Counted from the stretch's first letter, positions 1 through 8,517 are shown. The stretch: DNA of 64,000 nucleotides from Rhizobium phaseoli (GCF_010668805.1 NZ_WUFT01000021.1:1-64000); one strand, 5' to 3'. The notes: generated from the letters alone by a model not told the origin. A program made the numbers and translations.

Positions 1-1
1 T

Positions 2-739
2 GGCATGAAGCTGCACATCGTCTACGATCCCAAGGCTGATTGCCCGCGTGTCCTCGACATTACCGACGCCAATGTCAACGACGCCCAGATCGGCCGCACC
101 ATCGCCATCGAAGCCGGCGCCACCTACGTGTTCGACAAGGGCTATTGCCATTATGGCTGGTGGACGGCGATCGCCAAAGCTGACGCCATCTTCGTCACCC
201 GGCCCAAGACCTCCATGGTGCTGGCCGTGCGCGCCACCCGGACGCTCGAAGCGCCCAAGGGCGATGGCTTCCTGATCCTGGAAGACTGCGAAGTCAGCCT
301 TGCCAGTAAGGGCGATTCCAAGCTGCCGGTGCCGCTGCGCCGGCTGGTCCTCAAGCGCGACCAAGGCGACACGATCACGCTGCTGACCAACGATCTCGAC
401 CGTTCCGCCGTCGAGATCGGCCAGCTCTACAAGGACCGCTGGCAGATCGAACTCCTCTTCCGCTGGATCAAGCAGCACCTCAAGATCCGCAGGTTCCTCG
501 GCTACAACGACAACGCCATCCGATTGCAGATCTTCGCCGCCATGATCGCTTATGCGCTGCTGCGCATCGCCACCCGCGCCAATGCCATCACCATTCCCAT
601 CCTGCGCTTCACCGACCTCGTCATCCAATGCCTGTTCCAGCGTAAGAGCATCGCAGCCATCGACAAGCCGCCCCCCGTCAATCTGAGCCGACCAAAACCA
701 AAAATATCACCAGACCAGATGGTCTTCTCTTATGCCTAA
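2..739 (+). CDS. IS4-family transposase, C-terminal part (5' end outside window)
   Basis: The reading frame is open from the first bases of the window, so the N-terminus is missing; the ATG at 5 is internal. The protein shows the IS4-family YREK signature, Y-x2-R-x3-E-x6-K, as YKDRWQIELLFRWIK at about residues 142-156 counted from that ATG. The glutamate is the last acidic residue of the DDE catalytic triad. An upstream aspartate lies in VFDKGY at about residue 44, in the usual place for the second acidic residue of the triad. The transposase catalyses cut-and-paste movement of its element. No frameshift is visible in the part present, so the enzyme may be active if the missing 5' end is intact. 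Confidence 0.85.
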   Translation, partial: GMKLHIVYDPKADCPRVLDITDANVNDAQIGRTIAIEAGATYVFDKGYCHYGWWTAIAKADAIFVTRPKTSMVLAVRATRTLEAPKGDGFLILEDCEVSLASKGDSKLPVPLRRLVLKRDQGDTITLLTNDLDRSAVEIGQLYKDRWQIELLFRWIKQHLKIRRFLGYNDNAIRLQIFAAMIAYALLRIATRANAITIPILRFTDLVIQCLFQRKSIAAIDKPPPVNLSRPKPKISPDQMVFSYA

Positions 740-757
740 ATTTCCCCGGACAGCCCT
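740..757. repeat. putative right terminal inverted repeat of the IS4 element
   Basis: Just after the transposase stop codon the sequence reads, on the minus strand, CAGGGCTGTCCGGGGAAA, a start typical of terminal repeats of IS4-type elements. The matching left repeat is outside the window, so this is a positional guess. Confidence 0.4.
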
Positions 758-780
758 GCGTTTACGGAGGTCCGAAGGAC

Positions 781-804
781 GGGTCGAGACGAGTGGCTCG
801 ACCC
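781..804. terminator. stem-loop between IS element and permease gene
   Basis: An 8-bp perfect inverted repeat (gggtcgag / ctcgaccc) with an 8-base loop lies 3' of both converging genes (transposase and permease). It has no T-run, so it may slow transcription from either side but is not a classical intrinsic terminator. Confidence 0.3.
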
Positions 805-890
805 CGGTCGGTTAGGGTGAGGGGCTTTCATCGGCACGAGTCAAACGGCCGAAAATAAACCCGCTGGAGCCGCTGATTGCCGACCACCCT

Positions 891-2861
891 TCATGCCCGC
901 CGGCGCAGGACGAGCAGCAGCATCGGGGTTCCCACAAGAGCCGAGATCAATCCAGCTGGGATCTGATAGGGAAAAGCGATCATGCGCCCCGTCCAGTCGG
1001 CGATGACGAGAAGGGCCGCGCCAATGAGGGCAGCGGCGAGGAGCTGGGCGGCGGGCCGGCGAAGACCGAGCCCGTGGGCAAGGTGCGGCGCCATCAAGCC
1101 GACGAAGCTCAAGGGGCCGACAATGAGCGTCGCCGCCGCCGTCATGATCGCCGCGAGCCCGAACAGCACCGCGCGTGCGGGAGCGATCCTGAGGCCGAGT
1201 TCGCTTGCCGTCTCGGTTCCGAGTTGCAGCAGGGCAAGCCAGCGGCTGGCGAGAAAGGCGGCGGCCAGGCAGCCGAGCGCAATGAGAAGAGCGCTTGCCG
1301 CCACCGCATTGTCGACGAAATAGGTCGAGCCCGCCATCCAGCGGATGAGCGCCACACCGCGCGGATCGCCGCTTGCGGCAAGGACGCCGATCCCGGCGTC
1401 GAGGATCGCGCCGAGGGCGATTCCCGCCAGCAGCACACGGTTCGGGCCGAAGCCGGAACGCGCGCTCAACAGGAAGATCAGGGTCAGCACAACAAGGGCG
1501 CCGCCGCCGGCAAAGGCAAGCTGGATCGTCAGGCCGGGTGCCGCAAAGGCGAACATGGCGGCCGCAACGCCGAGCGTTGCCCCCGCCGATACGCCGAGCA
1601 CCTCGGGGCTTGCCATTTCGTTTCCGGTCAGCCGCTGCAGAATTAGGCCCGTCACGCCGAGCACGGTGCCGGCGCCGAATGCGGCGGCGACCCGTGGCAG
1701 CCGAAGCGGAAGAATATCGTCCCATGAGGCGGCCGGCAGCCAGGCCCAGGCTCCATCGGGCGAGCGGCCGAAGAAGATCGCGGCAATTGCTAGGACGATG
1801 ACGCCGGCGAGCAGAGCAGCAAAGGATACGGTTCTGTTGTTGATTGCATGCTGTGGTGACGCCACGCCGGGCAGCGCGCGCGAGCCCGTGGCGAGGCGTG
1901 GCAGAAGCGCGATCAGGATCGGGCCGCCGAGCAGTGCCGTCACTGCCCCCGTCGGCACGAAGTCGCCTGGAGCAACAAGCTTGATCGCCTGATCCGTCAG
2001 GAGCAGAAGGCCGGCGCCGGCAATGGGTGACCAGATCAACTGGCTGAGGATGCGCCTGGCGCCTGCGAGCCGCACGATCTGCGGCGCGACCAGCCCGATG
2101 AAGCCGATGACGCCGACGGCGCTGGTGACGAGGGCGCTGAGCGCGATGGCAATCGCCAGCATCACACTCCGCGCCCATTTGATCGGCAGGCCGAGGCTTG
2201 TTGCGCCGGCATCGCCCAACTGGCTCAGTGCCAGCGGTCTTGTGGCGAGAAGGGCAAGTGCCGCCAGCAGCGCGACTTTCGGCAGCAGCGACGTCGGGAT
2301 CGCCCAGCTCTGCTGCGACAGCGATCCGGCGCCCCAGATGAAGATCCCTGAGAGATATTGGTCGTTCATCAGCACCAGGACGGCCGCCGCCGCTCCGCAC
2401 CAGAGGCCGACGATCATGCCTGACAGGATGAGAGAAAAAGGCGAAAACCCGTGCCGGGCGCTGATCGAAAAGATGGCGAAGGCGGCAGCGGCACTTCCGG
2501 CAAGCGCGACCGCGTCCCGGCCCCATCCCGTCAATGAGGGAACAGCGAGCATGACGGACACCAGCGCCAGATTGGCGCCGGTGGAAATGCCGAGCGTCGT
2601 CGGCGAAGCCAGCGGATTGCGCAGCACCTGCTGCAGGATCATGCCGGAGAGAGCGAGTGCGGCGCCGGCAATCAGCGCCGTCGCCATGCGCGGCAGCGTC
2701 GAATAGAGGAGGAGAAGGCGCTCGGCATCATAACCGCCGGACGCCGCCTCGAGATGCGGCAGTGCCGCCCAGATCTCTCGCACGGCAAGGCCAAGTCCTG
2801 AAAAGAGCAGCAGCGCCGCAAGTGCGGGCGCCCCGAAACGAGAAAGATCAGCCTTCATCAC
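891..2861 (-). CDS. fhuB: ferric-siderophore ABC transporter permease, fused double FecCD type
   Basis: This 656-residue protein consists of two tandem FecCD/BtuC-type permease halves in one chain, as in FhuB of ferric-hydroxamate importers (about 660 residues). Many hydrophobic helices are visible in both halves. Each half has the conserved region around LSGMILQQVLRNPLASP (N-half) and GVTGLILQRLTGNEMASPE (C-half), which contacts the ATPase. Its ATG overlaps the stop codon of the binding-protein gene (ATGA), so the two are translationally coupled. No ATPase (FhuC) or TonB-dependent receptor gene is found beside it; these must come from elsewhere. It probably imports a hydroxamate siderophore across the inner membrane, fitting the biosynthetic genes nearby. 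Confidence 0.9.
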   Translation of the reverse strand: MMKADLSRFGAPALAALLLFSGLGLAVREIWAALPHLEAASGGYDAERLLLLYSTLPRMATALIAGAALALSGMILQQVLRNPLASPTTLGISTGANLALVSVMLAVPSLTGWGRDAVALAGSAAAAFAIFSISARHGFSPFSLILSGMIVGLWCGAAAAVLVLMNDQYLSGIFIWGAGSLSQQSWAIPTSLLPKVALLAALALLATRPLALSQLGDAGATSLGLPIKWARSVMLAIAIALSALVTSAVGVIGFIGLVAPQIVRLAGARRILSQLIWSPIAGAGLLLLTDQAIKLVAPGDFVPTGAVTALLGGPILIALLPRLATGSRALPGVASPQHAINNRTVSFAALLAGVIVLAIAAIFFGRSPDGAWAWLPAASWDDILPLRLPRVAAAFGAGTVLGVTGLILQRLTGNEMASPEVLGVSAGATLGVAAAMFAFAAPGLTIQLAFAGGGALVVLTLIFLLSARSGFGPNRVLLAGIALGAILDAGIGVLAASGDPRGVALIRWMAGSTYFVDNAVAASALLIALGCLAAAFLASRWLALLQLGTETASELGLRIAPARAVLFGLAAIMTAAATLIVGPLSFVGLMAPHLAHGLGLRRPAAQLLAAALIGAALLVIADWTGRMIAFPYQIPAGLISALVGTPMLLLVLRRRA

Positions 2862-3724
2862 GCCGCCTTTTCCAGGACATCGACGACGAGCGTCGAAAAC
2901 CGCAGCGCCTCCTGGACCATTCCGAACATCAGAACGCCTGGTATGACCGAGATCCGCTGCCGCTTGACGAAGGGAAGGCTGGTCCAGAGCGGGCTTTCGG
3001 AAAGTTGCGTCAGGATGTCGGATGGAAGCAGCGGCGACACGACAATCAGGTGCGCCTGTTCGTCGAGTTCGGCGAGCTGTTCCAGGCCGATCGTTTGAAA
3101 TCCCCAGTAACTGGCGTCACCCTTCCAGGCATTCTCAAGGCCGATGCGCCTCATGGCGCCGCTGAAAAGCCCAGGGCCGCCATAGATGCGCGCATGCCTG
3201 TTGTCGATGAAGTTGATGACGGCAACCGGCGGCACAGCCAGGCTTCTTGTCCGCCCCCGCAACCGATCAAAAGTGGCATCGGCATGGGACAGAAATGCCT
3301 TTGCTTCCTCTGCCCGTCCGATCATCGTGCTGAGCCGTAGCGTTTCGGCGTAGGAACGGTCGAGCGCCTCGTTGTGCTCGGCGTAGATGGTGAACCTCTC
3401 GACAGGCGCGATCCGCGACAGTTTTTCGTCCAGTGCCGCCAGGAAAGCGGTGCTGAGAATCAGTGACGGCTGGATGCTGGTGAGGACCTCGAGATTGAGC
3501 TCCGACGTGGTGCCGAGATCGACGACGCCTGCCGGCATCGTCGGCACGACCACCCATTCCGCCCAGTTTCTCAAGGAAACGACGGCGCGTGGCGTCTGGC
3601 CGAGCGCAAGCATCGTCGACGCCAGTCCGTAGTCGAGCGAAACGACCCCGTCGTCCCCGGCGCGCACGGTTGCGGGTGCGCCGGTCATCGCCAGCGCGCC
3701 AAGCAGAAAGTCTCGTCGTCTCAA
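2858..3724 (-). CDS. fhuD: ferric-siderophore-binding periplasmic protein (FhuD/FecB-like), Tat-exported
   Basis: A periplasmic binding protein of the FecB/FhuD class (288 residues) that delivers ferric siderophore to the permease encoded next. I chose the TTG at 3724: it overlaps the stop codon of the GNAT gene (TTGA) and places a twin-arginine signal, RRRDFLLGALAMTG, at the very N-terminus, cleaved near ATVRA. Upstream in-frame starts would put about 24 residues before the Tat motif. Binding-protein features include the IQPSLILST segment and a C-terminal LPFVKRQRISVIPG segment. GNAT, binding protein and permease overlap end to end and form one transcription unit, likely iron-regulated from the IRO box at 4245-4259. 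Confidence 0.87.
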   Translation of the reverse strand: MRRRDFLLGALAMTGAPATVRAGDDGVVSLDYGLASTMLALGQTPRAVVSLRNWAEWVVVPTMPAGVVDLGTTSELNLEVLTSIQPSLILSTAFLAALDEKLSRIAPVERFTIYAEHNEALDRSYAETLRLSTMIGRAEEAKAFLSHADATFDRLRGRTRSLAVPPVAVINFIDNRHARIYGGPGLFSGAMRRIGLENAWKGDASYWGFQTIGLEQLAELDEQAHLIVVSPLLPSDILTQLSESPLWTSLPFVKRQRISVIPGVLMFGMVQEALRFSTLVVDVLEKAA

Positions 3725-4212
3725 AGCGTCGTCGCACCTGCCTGTACGCCGGCGAGTGGCTTGACCATGAACAGGCACGGGTGATCTTCGTGCCATAGTT
3801 TTGCAAAGACCTCCGCGCGCACGAAGCCGTTCCGGTCATAGAAGCGCCGCGTCGCCTCGAATTGCGGCTCCTCGCGGTCGCGCGGGGCGAGCGTCTTGAC
3901 CGTCAGCAGCCGGGCACCCGCCTCATGGCTGAAACGTTCGGCTTCGTCGATGAGCCGACGTCCGGCGCCGCGACCGTGATGTTCGGGTCGTGTCGCGATC
4001 AGTGCGATTTCGACGGCATCAGGCAGGTGCGGCTTCAGGGCCATCAACGCGGTCACGACATCGGCCTCGATATAGCCGAACACCGGCAGGTCTTCGATCG
4101 CCTGGGCACTCGCCTCGATGACCTCCGGTTCTGAAAACCAATCGGGCAAAGCCCCCATGATCGATCGGCAGAGCTCCGCCTTGCCCGTCAGGATCTCAAC
4201 TGTCCTTCCCAT
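3721..4212 (-). CDS. GNAT-family N-acetyltransferase
   Basis: A 163-residue GNAT protein. The acetyl-CoA pyrophosphate-binding motif is visible as RPEHHGRGAGRRLIDEAE at about residues 94-111, preceded by the expected beta strand (VEIALIA). The family transfers acetyl groups to amines. The gene is first in the unit with the siderophore binding protein and permease. Its product could acetylate a siderophore or an amine released from it, or may serve self-protection. The substrate cannot be told from sequence. The gene is divergent from the sigma-factor gene, and the IRO box lies between them. Confidence 0.75.
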   Translation of the reverse strand: MGRTVEILTGKAELCRSIMGALPDWFSEPEVIEASAQAIEDLPVFGYIEADVVTALMALKPHLPDAVEIALIATRPEHHGRGAGRRLIDEAERFSHEAGARLLTVKTLAPRDREEPQFEATRRFYDRNGFVRAEVFAKLWHEDHPCLFMVKPLAGVQAGATTL

Positions 4213-4244
4213 TTTTTCTCGCTTTCACTCCGTCGATTTAAACT

Positions 4245-4259
4245 TGACTCATGTTATCA
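4245..4259. promoter_or_regulatory. IRO box (RirA-type iron-responsive operator), TGA-N9-TCA
   Basis: TGACTCATGTTATCA matches the IRO-box form TGA-N9-TCA bound by RirA, the Rrf2-type iron regulator of Rhizobium. It lies in the 164-nt AT-rich gap between the GNAT-transporter unit and the sigma gene, the expected place for iron repression of one or both. Six bases alone match often by chance, so position is the main argument. The second IRO candidate at 51982-51996 shares the string CTCATGTTAT. Confidence 0.6.
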
Positions 4260-4376
4260 GCTTAAAATAGACACTGCAATCAAATCGTGCACTTCCGCTC
4301 AAAAAAGGAGCGCCAAGACCGAGCCGACCAGCAACGACAGAGCCTGATTTTCCATTTGTAAAAAGGGTGCAGGACA

Positions 4377-5036
4377 ATGCGAGCATCGCATCGTGATGTG
4401 AACGGAAATGCCGTGGTCAACGCTATGATCGAGAACAAGGACAAGCTCCTTAAAACGATTGAAAGCGTTGTCAAATCAAGGTCATATTCAGAGGATATCT
4501 TCCAGGATGGGGTGATTAAAGCCTACGGGGTCAAAACCGACGGCATTCGTTGCCCGATCGGTTATGCCTTTCGGATGGTCTACAATCTTGCACTCGACGA
4601 GAGCCGCCGCCGCCGTCAGCAGATGAACAACTATAGGTCGATAGACCAGGTTCAGGAGATCACGGCTCCCATCCCCACCGTGCTCGACCAGCTTGTCGCT
4701 GCCGAGACCCTGCGCGATGTGCTTGCCTCGCTCGAGGCGCTGCCGAAGCGCACCAACGATGCCTTCATTCGCCACCGCCTCAACGGCGTGCCGCAGAAGG
4801 ATATTGCCGCCGAACTCGGCGTCTCAAGGACCCTCGTCAACTTCATGATCAAGGCGGCGGAGGAGCATTGCCATCTGGCGATGGCCGAACCCCTCCTTCG
4901 CCCCGATCATGCGCACCGGCAGGTTGTTAGCGTCTCGCCGCGTGCAGCGCCTGCTGCAAATCGTTCCACAGCAATTCCGGCTCTTCCAGTCCAACGGCGA
5001 AACGAACCGTCTGCTCGCTCACGCCGAACCGGATGA
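4377..5036 (+). CDS. rpoI: RpoI/FecI-like ECF sigma factor for siderophore genes
   Basis: The protein has sigma region 2 (SEDIFQDGVIKAYGV, then RMVYNLALDESRRRRQ, about residues 38-81) and region 4 with a helix-turn-helix (GVPQKDIAAELGVSRTLVNFMIKAAEEH, about 139-166). This is typical of iron-starvation sigma factors such as FecI, PvdS and rhizobial RpoI. RpoI is known to drive vicibactin (vbs) genes. The ATG at 4377 has AGGA five bases upstream; a start at 4425 (MIENKDK) is also possible. The family normally ends soon after region 4. Here about 40 extra low-complexity residues follow because the frame runs 110 bases into the 3' end of the convergent PLP-enzyme gene. No FecR-type anti-sigma gene is nearby. 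Confidence 0.8.
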   Translation: MRASHRDVNGNAVVNAMIENKDKLLKTIESVVKSRSYSEDIFQDGVIKAYGVKTDGIRCPIGYAFRMVYNLALDESRRRRQQMNNYRSIDQVQEITAPIPTVLDQLVAAETLRDVLASLEALPKRTNDAFIRHRLNGVPQKDIAAELGVSRTLVNFMIKAAEEHCHLAMAEPLLRPDHAHRQVVSVSPRAAPAANRSTAIPALPVQRRNEPSARSRRTG

Positions 5037-6114
5037 AAGAGGTCATCCGGTCTGGGATTTGCAGCGCCACCTTGGCGGGGACCACCAGCGTTTCGGGTCC
5101 CCCCCAGCTGACGCCGAGGCGGATGTCGCGAAGGCTATTCACAAAACGCGCGACATCGATATCGGGATTGAGGTCGAAGGCAAACAGTCCGGCATAACCC
5201 GTCAGCGTTGCCCGGCCGGGATGATCCTGAAAGGCCGGGTGACGGACGCGCGCGATTGCCTGATGCTGTTTTAGCCGATCGGCCAGCAGAAGCCCGCTGC
5301 GTTCATGCTCCTTGAGCCGCACACGCAGGGTGCGCATGCCGCGCAGCAGCAGCCAGGCCTCGAACGGAGCAAGCTTGGCCCCGACATAGGGATATGAGGT
5401 CGAGTTGATCCTGGCGATGGCCTCCTTCGAGCCGACCACGACACCGGCGACCGTATCGCTGTGGCCGCCGAGATATTTCGAGGCGGCGTGAATGACGATA
5501 TCGACGCCGTGCTGGATCGGCTTCTGAAACAGCGGCGTTGCCCAGGAATTGTCGATGATGGTGGTAACGCCCGCCTCCTTCGCCATGGCCGACAGCGCCG
5601 CAATGTCCTGCAGCTCGAAGACGAAGGATGTCGGGTTTTCGAGGTAGAGCAGCTTGGCGCCGGAGAGCGCCTTGCGGACCTCGTCATGGTCGGCCGGGTC
5701 GACGAAGTCCACCCCGACGCCGAGCCGACCGAGCAGTTTGACCAGAAGGCGGTAGACATCATTATAGAGATGGCGGACCGCAACGACCCGGTCACCGGCC
5801 TCTACGAGGCTCAGAATTGTCGAGGTAATGGCGGCCGTTCCGCTCGAGAAGGCGCGCCCATCCTCCGCGCCCTCGAGGCGGGCGACCAGGAGTTCGAATT
5901 CGCGGACGGTCGGATTGTCGCCGCGCGAATAGATGTAGTTGCGCGTACGGCCTGCGAAAACATCCTCCATCGCCTCGTAACTGTCATAGGTGAAGAGCGA
6001 TGTCTGGAAGATCGGCGGCGACACGGCGTTGAATGCTGCCGGATCGACGGGAGTGAAGAGATCGTCGGCGACCGCATGGGCGCCAAGGTCGTGCGGATTG
6101 ATCGACTGGTTCAT
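4927..6114 (-). CDS. Cys/Met-metabolism PLP-dependent enzyme (cystathionine gamma-synthase/lyase family)
   Basis: This 395-residue protein belongs to the fold-type I PLP family of MetB, MetC and methionine gamma-lyase. Visible signatures are YSRGDNPTVREFE (cofactor phosphate and tetramer contacts), the PLP aspartate in TIIDNSWATP and the Schiff-base lysine in HAASKYLGGHSDTVAG. The ATG at 6114 has GAGAGG nine bases upstream; ATG at 6120 is an alternative. It is third in the operon acyltransferase-MATE-PLP, placing it under the siderophore promoter. Family members do beta- or gamma-elimination or gamma-replacement on amino acids. It could supply an unusual amino acid precursor or sulfur amino acids during iron starvation. 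No such enzyme belongs to the vicibactin gene set as I know it. Confidence 0.85.
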   Translation of the reverse strand: MNQSINPHDLGAHAVADDLFTPVDPAAFNAVSPPIFQTSLFTYDSYEAMEDVFAGRTRNYIYSRGDNPTVREFELLVARLEGAEDGRAFSSGTAAITSTILSLVEAGDRVVAVRHLYNDVYRLLVKLLGRLGVGVDFVDPADHDEVRKALSGAKLLYLENPTSFVFELQDIAALSAMAKEAGVTTIIDNSWATPLFQKPIQHGVDIVIHAASKYLGGHSDTVAGVVVGSKEAIARINSTSYPYVGAKLAPFEAWLLLRGMRTLRVRLKEHERSGLLLADRLKQHQAIARVRHPAFQDHPGRATLTGYAGLFAFDLNPDIDVARFVNSLRDIRLGVSWGGPETLVVPAKVALQIPDRMTSFIRFGVSEQTVRFAVGLEEPELLWNDLQQALHAARR

Positions 6115-6124
6115 GGTCATCCTC

Positions 6125-7531
6125 TCATGGACAAAAGCTGGGATAGGGACGGATGGAGGTCGGATGGCCGGCCGTGCGCTGCCGGAGTGCACTGAGCGAC
6201 CTCAGCAGGCAGACGGCCGACAGCAGGCCGGTCAAGGTGGAGGCCAGGAACATGGCGGCGAGCAGGCCCGAAAAACCGAAGAAGTGCGGCAGGAGCGCAA
6301 GCAGCGGTAGGAGCAGATAGCCGTTTTGCGCCAGGCCGATGGCAATCGCCACTTTCGCTCTGCCTTGCGCCTGGAAGAGGATCAGCACCGTCTGCCGCAG
6401 GCCGAACAGCAGGAGGGGAAGATGGGTGGCGATGATCGCCTGGCCCGCGATCGCAATCACTGCCGCATCGTCCGTGAAGAACGAGGCAAGCTCTTGCGAG
6501 AAGGCCAGCGCGATCAGCCCGTAGGCGCCGCTCACCGCACTCGTGGCCGCTGTCAGGATGCGGGTTGCCGACAGCACCCTGGCCATATCGCCGCCGCCCC
6601 AGGCAAAACTTAAAATGGACTGGGCCCCAAGTGAGATGCCGATGACGGGAAGTGTTCCGACAGCCAGCAGCCGCAAGGCAATCCCGATGCCGGCAATGCC
6701 CGCTTCTCCGTGATAGGCGCCGGCAAGCGACACCATGATCGCAATCGTCCCTGCCGTCGTCAGGCTGGTCAGCGTCGTCGGCGCGCCAATTGTAAGGACG
6801 GGCCTGAGATAGCGGATATCTGCCAACCGCCAGTCAAGCGTCAGCCGGACTATTCCAAGCCGCTTGGCGTGGTAAGTGCCATAGATGGAAAGCGCGACGA
6901 GCTGAGACAGAATGGTGGCGATTGCCACGCCCTGCAGGCCGAGGCCAAAGCCGAAAATCATGATCGGGTCGAGGATCATGTTCAAGGCAAAGCAGGCGAT
7001 CAGCGTCCACATGCTGAAACGGGCATTGCCCTCGGCGATCGCCAGAAAATCCAGAATGATCTGCGCCATCGTCAGCGGTATCGAGATCGCGATGATGAGC
7101 AGGTAATGCTGCGCAAGCGGCTCGATCGCGGGCGTGGCGCCGAACAGCAGCAGATCCGGAAACAAGACGAGTGTGAGCGCGCTTGCCGCGCCGAAAGCGA
7201 CGCCGGCAGCAAGGCTGATCGAAGCAATGACGCCGGCCCGCGAGCGGTTGCCGGCGCCGAGCATCCGCCCGACCTCGGTTGCGACGCCGACGCCGATGCC
7301 TTCGCCAAAGGCGGCGATCAGCATGAGGATCGGCAGGACGATCATGATCGCGGCGATCTGGTCTTCGCCAATCATGCCGACGAAGACCATGTTGATGGTG
7401 TGATGCGCGGCATTAATCGACAGGCCGAACATGGCAGGCAGCCCGAGCCGCAACAGCAGCCTGAGAAGATGGGGGCTGGCAAGATCCTCAGGGGCGAGGC
7501 GCCGTTTGCGGAGGCTGCTCATCTCGCTCAT
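6125..7531 (-). CDS. MATE-family efflux transporter, probable siderophore exporter
   Basis: A 468-residue MATE protein with about twelve hydrophobic segments. Two repeat halves are recognisable: LGLPAMFGLSINAAHHTINMVFVG near the N-terminus and TIGAPTTLTSLTTAGTIAIMV in the middle. MATE proteins expel organic compounds in exchange for cations. The start codon overlaps the stop of the acyltransferase gene (ATGA), and the PLP-enzyme gene follows 10 bases on, so the three form one operon. With siderophore biosynthesis divergent next door, export of the newly made siderophore across the inner membrane is the simplest role. This is inferred from context only. Confidence 0.88.
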   Translation of the reverse strand: MSEMSSLRKRRLAPEDLASPHLLRLLLRLGLPAMFGLSINAAHHTINMVFVGMIGEDQIAAIMIVLPILMLIAAFGEGIGVGVATEVGRMLGAGNRSRAGVIASISLAAGVAFGAASALTLVLFPDLLLFGATPAIEPLAQHYLLIIAISIPLTMAQIILDFLAIAEGNARFSMWTLIACFALNMILDPIMIFGFGLGLQGVAIATILSQLVALSIYGTYHAKRLGIVRLTLDWRLADIRYLRPVLTIGAPTTLTSLTTAGTIAIMVSLAGAYHGEAGIAGIGIALRLLAVGTLPVIGISLGAQSILSFAWGGGDMARVLSATRILTAATSAVSGAYGLIALAFSQELASFFTDDAAVIAIAGQAIIATHLPLLLFGLRQTVLILFQAQGRAKVAIAIGLAQNGYLLLPLLALLPHFFGFSGLLAAMFLASTLTGLLSAVCLLRSLSALRQRTAGHPTSIRPYPSFCP

Positions 7532-8517
7532 GATGCGGGTACCCAGAGATGGTCGCCGAAGAAACGCTCGCGGGTCAGCATGACGAGCAGCGCCCGCTTG
7601 TGCGGAAAATTGAAATGCTTGACCTTGGCAAAACCCGAGCGATCGAGGTTGCGGATCTGCTGTTCGTGACTGGCGCGTGGCTCGCCGACGATGCGCTTCG
7701 TGCGCGGATCATCGAGAAAGATGAAATGCATCAGCGAGGGAAGCCATGCGCTGATCCATTTCTTGCCGCGGTAATCGGGCTCGCCGATCGCCACATGCCA
7801 GCCGCGATCATAGTCGTCGGCATCGTAGAAGGGACCGAGCCGGTTTTCCTTGGCCCAGTAGACTTCGAAATAACCGAAGGGAATGTCGGCGAAACTGCCG
7901 ATCAGCGGCAGGACATGCGGATCGGCGATCCGTTCCTCCATGATCTCCCGATGCCTGTCGAGCGAGCCCGCATCCTCCCAGATCGTGTTGACCTGTTCGT
8001 CGTTCATCCAGCGGTGAAAGGCGGCAAGATCGGTCTCGGGATCGGCCACCCGGAAGCTGATGTCGCGCTCCAGCCAGGGGATGAACCGCTGGTAGACCGT
8101 GCCCCTCGGCTTTACCGGCCGGCGTGGATGATAGCGGCCCGCCGTCATCTCCTGCACGGGTGGCAGCGGATAGGCGAGCTGCGGCAGCCAGAGCGACGGC
8201 CATTGCCAGAGGATCTCTGCATCCAGCCTGCCGCCGGCGCCTGAAATATGCGGCGGGAGGCTTGCCTGATGCCCTTCGAAGACGATCGATCTGATTGAGC
8301 GATCTTCCGCCGTCACAGCTTCGGCGGCCGCCATCAGAAGCTCCGCCGATCGCGCGGGATCACCATGGTAGAAGGTCAGCGTTGCGGTGCCGGCTTCGAC
8401 CTCGAATGCGGCCTCGTGGTGCCCATGCGCGGTCTTCAGATGGATGATATTGGGTGCGAGGCTGATGTAGCTGCGCGACTGCAGATCGCGCCTTTGTTTG
8501 GCGGCGTCGAAATCCAT
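7528..8517 (-). CDS. N-hydroxy-ornithine/lysine acyltransferase (IucB/RhbD/VbsA-like, AlcB domain)
   Basis: The C-terminal half has the GNAT-like siderophore acyltransferase domain found in IucB, RhbD and VbsA: ISFRVADPETDLAAFHRWMN, GYFEVYWAKENRLGP, YDRGWHVAIGEPDYRGKKW and RIVGEPRASHEQQIRNLDR. These enzymes transfer an acyl group from CoA to the N-hydroxyamine made by the monooxygenase, giving the hydroxamate iron ligand. I chose the ATG at 8517 (329 residues) because AAGGAG lies six bases upstream; the in-frame ATG at 8559 has no clear ribosome site. It is the first gene of the acyltransferase-MATE-PLP operon. The acyl group (acetyl, 3-hydroxybutyryl or other) cannot be told. Confidence 0.85.
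   Translation of the reverse strand: MDFDAAKQRRDLQSRSYISLAPNIIHLKTAHGHHEAAFEVEAGTATLTFYHGDPARSAELLMAAAEAVTAEDRSIRSIVFEGHQASLPPHISGAGGRLDAEILWQWPSLWLPQLAYPLPPVQEMTAGRYHPRRPVKPRGTVYQRFIPWLERDISFRVADPETDLAAFHRWMNDEQVNTIWEDAGSLDRHREIMEERIADPHVLPLIGSFADIPFGYFEVYWAKENRLGPFYDADDYDRGWHVAIGEPDYRGKKWISAWLPSLMHFIFLDDPRTKRIVGEPRASHEQQIRNLDRSGFAKVKHFNFPHKRALLVMLTRERFFGDHLWVPAS

Larger units (their letters stand above)
1..757 (+). mobile_element. IS4-family insertion sequence, 3' part only
   Basis: The left edge of the window cuts through an insertion sequence whose transposase runs from the edge to position 739. A plausible right terminal inverted repeat follows directly after the stop codon. The left end and any target duplication lie outside the window, so the exact element cannot be named. 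It sits about 130 bases beyond the 3' end of the ferric-siderophore permease gene and may mark the end of the iron island. The place where a transporter ATPase or outer-membrane receptor gene would be expected is therefore next to this insertion or outside the window. Confidence 0.75.

Noticed and set aside
841..2526. Long minus-strand frame of 561 residues across the permease gene
   Set aside because: It is arginine- and cysteine-rich with no family signal and overlaps the FhuB-type permease in another frame of the same strand; a high-GC shadow frame.
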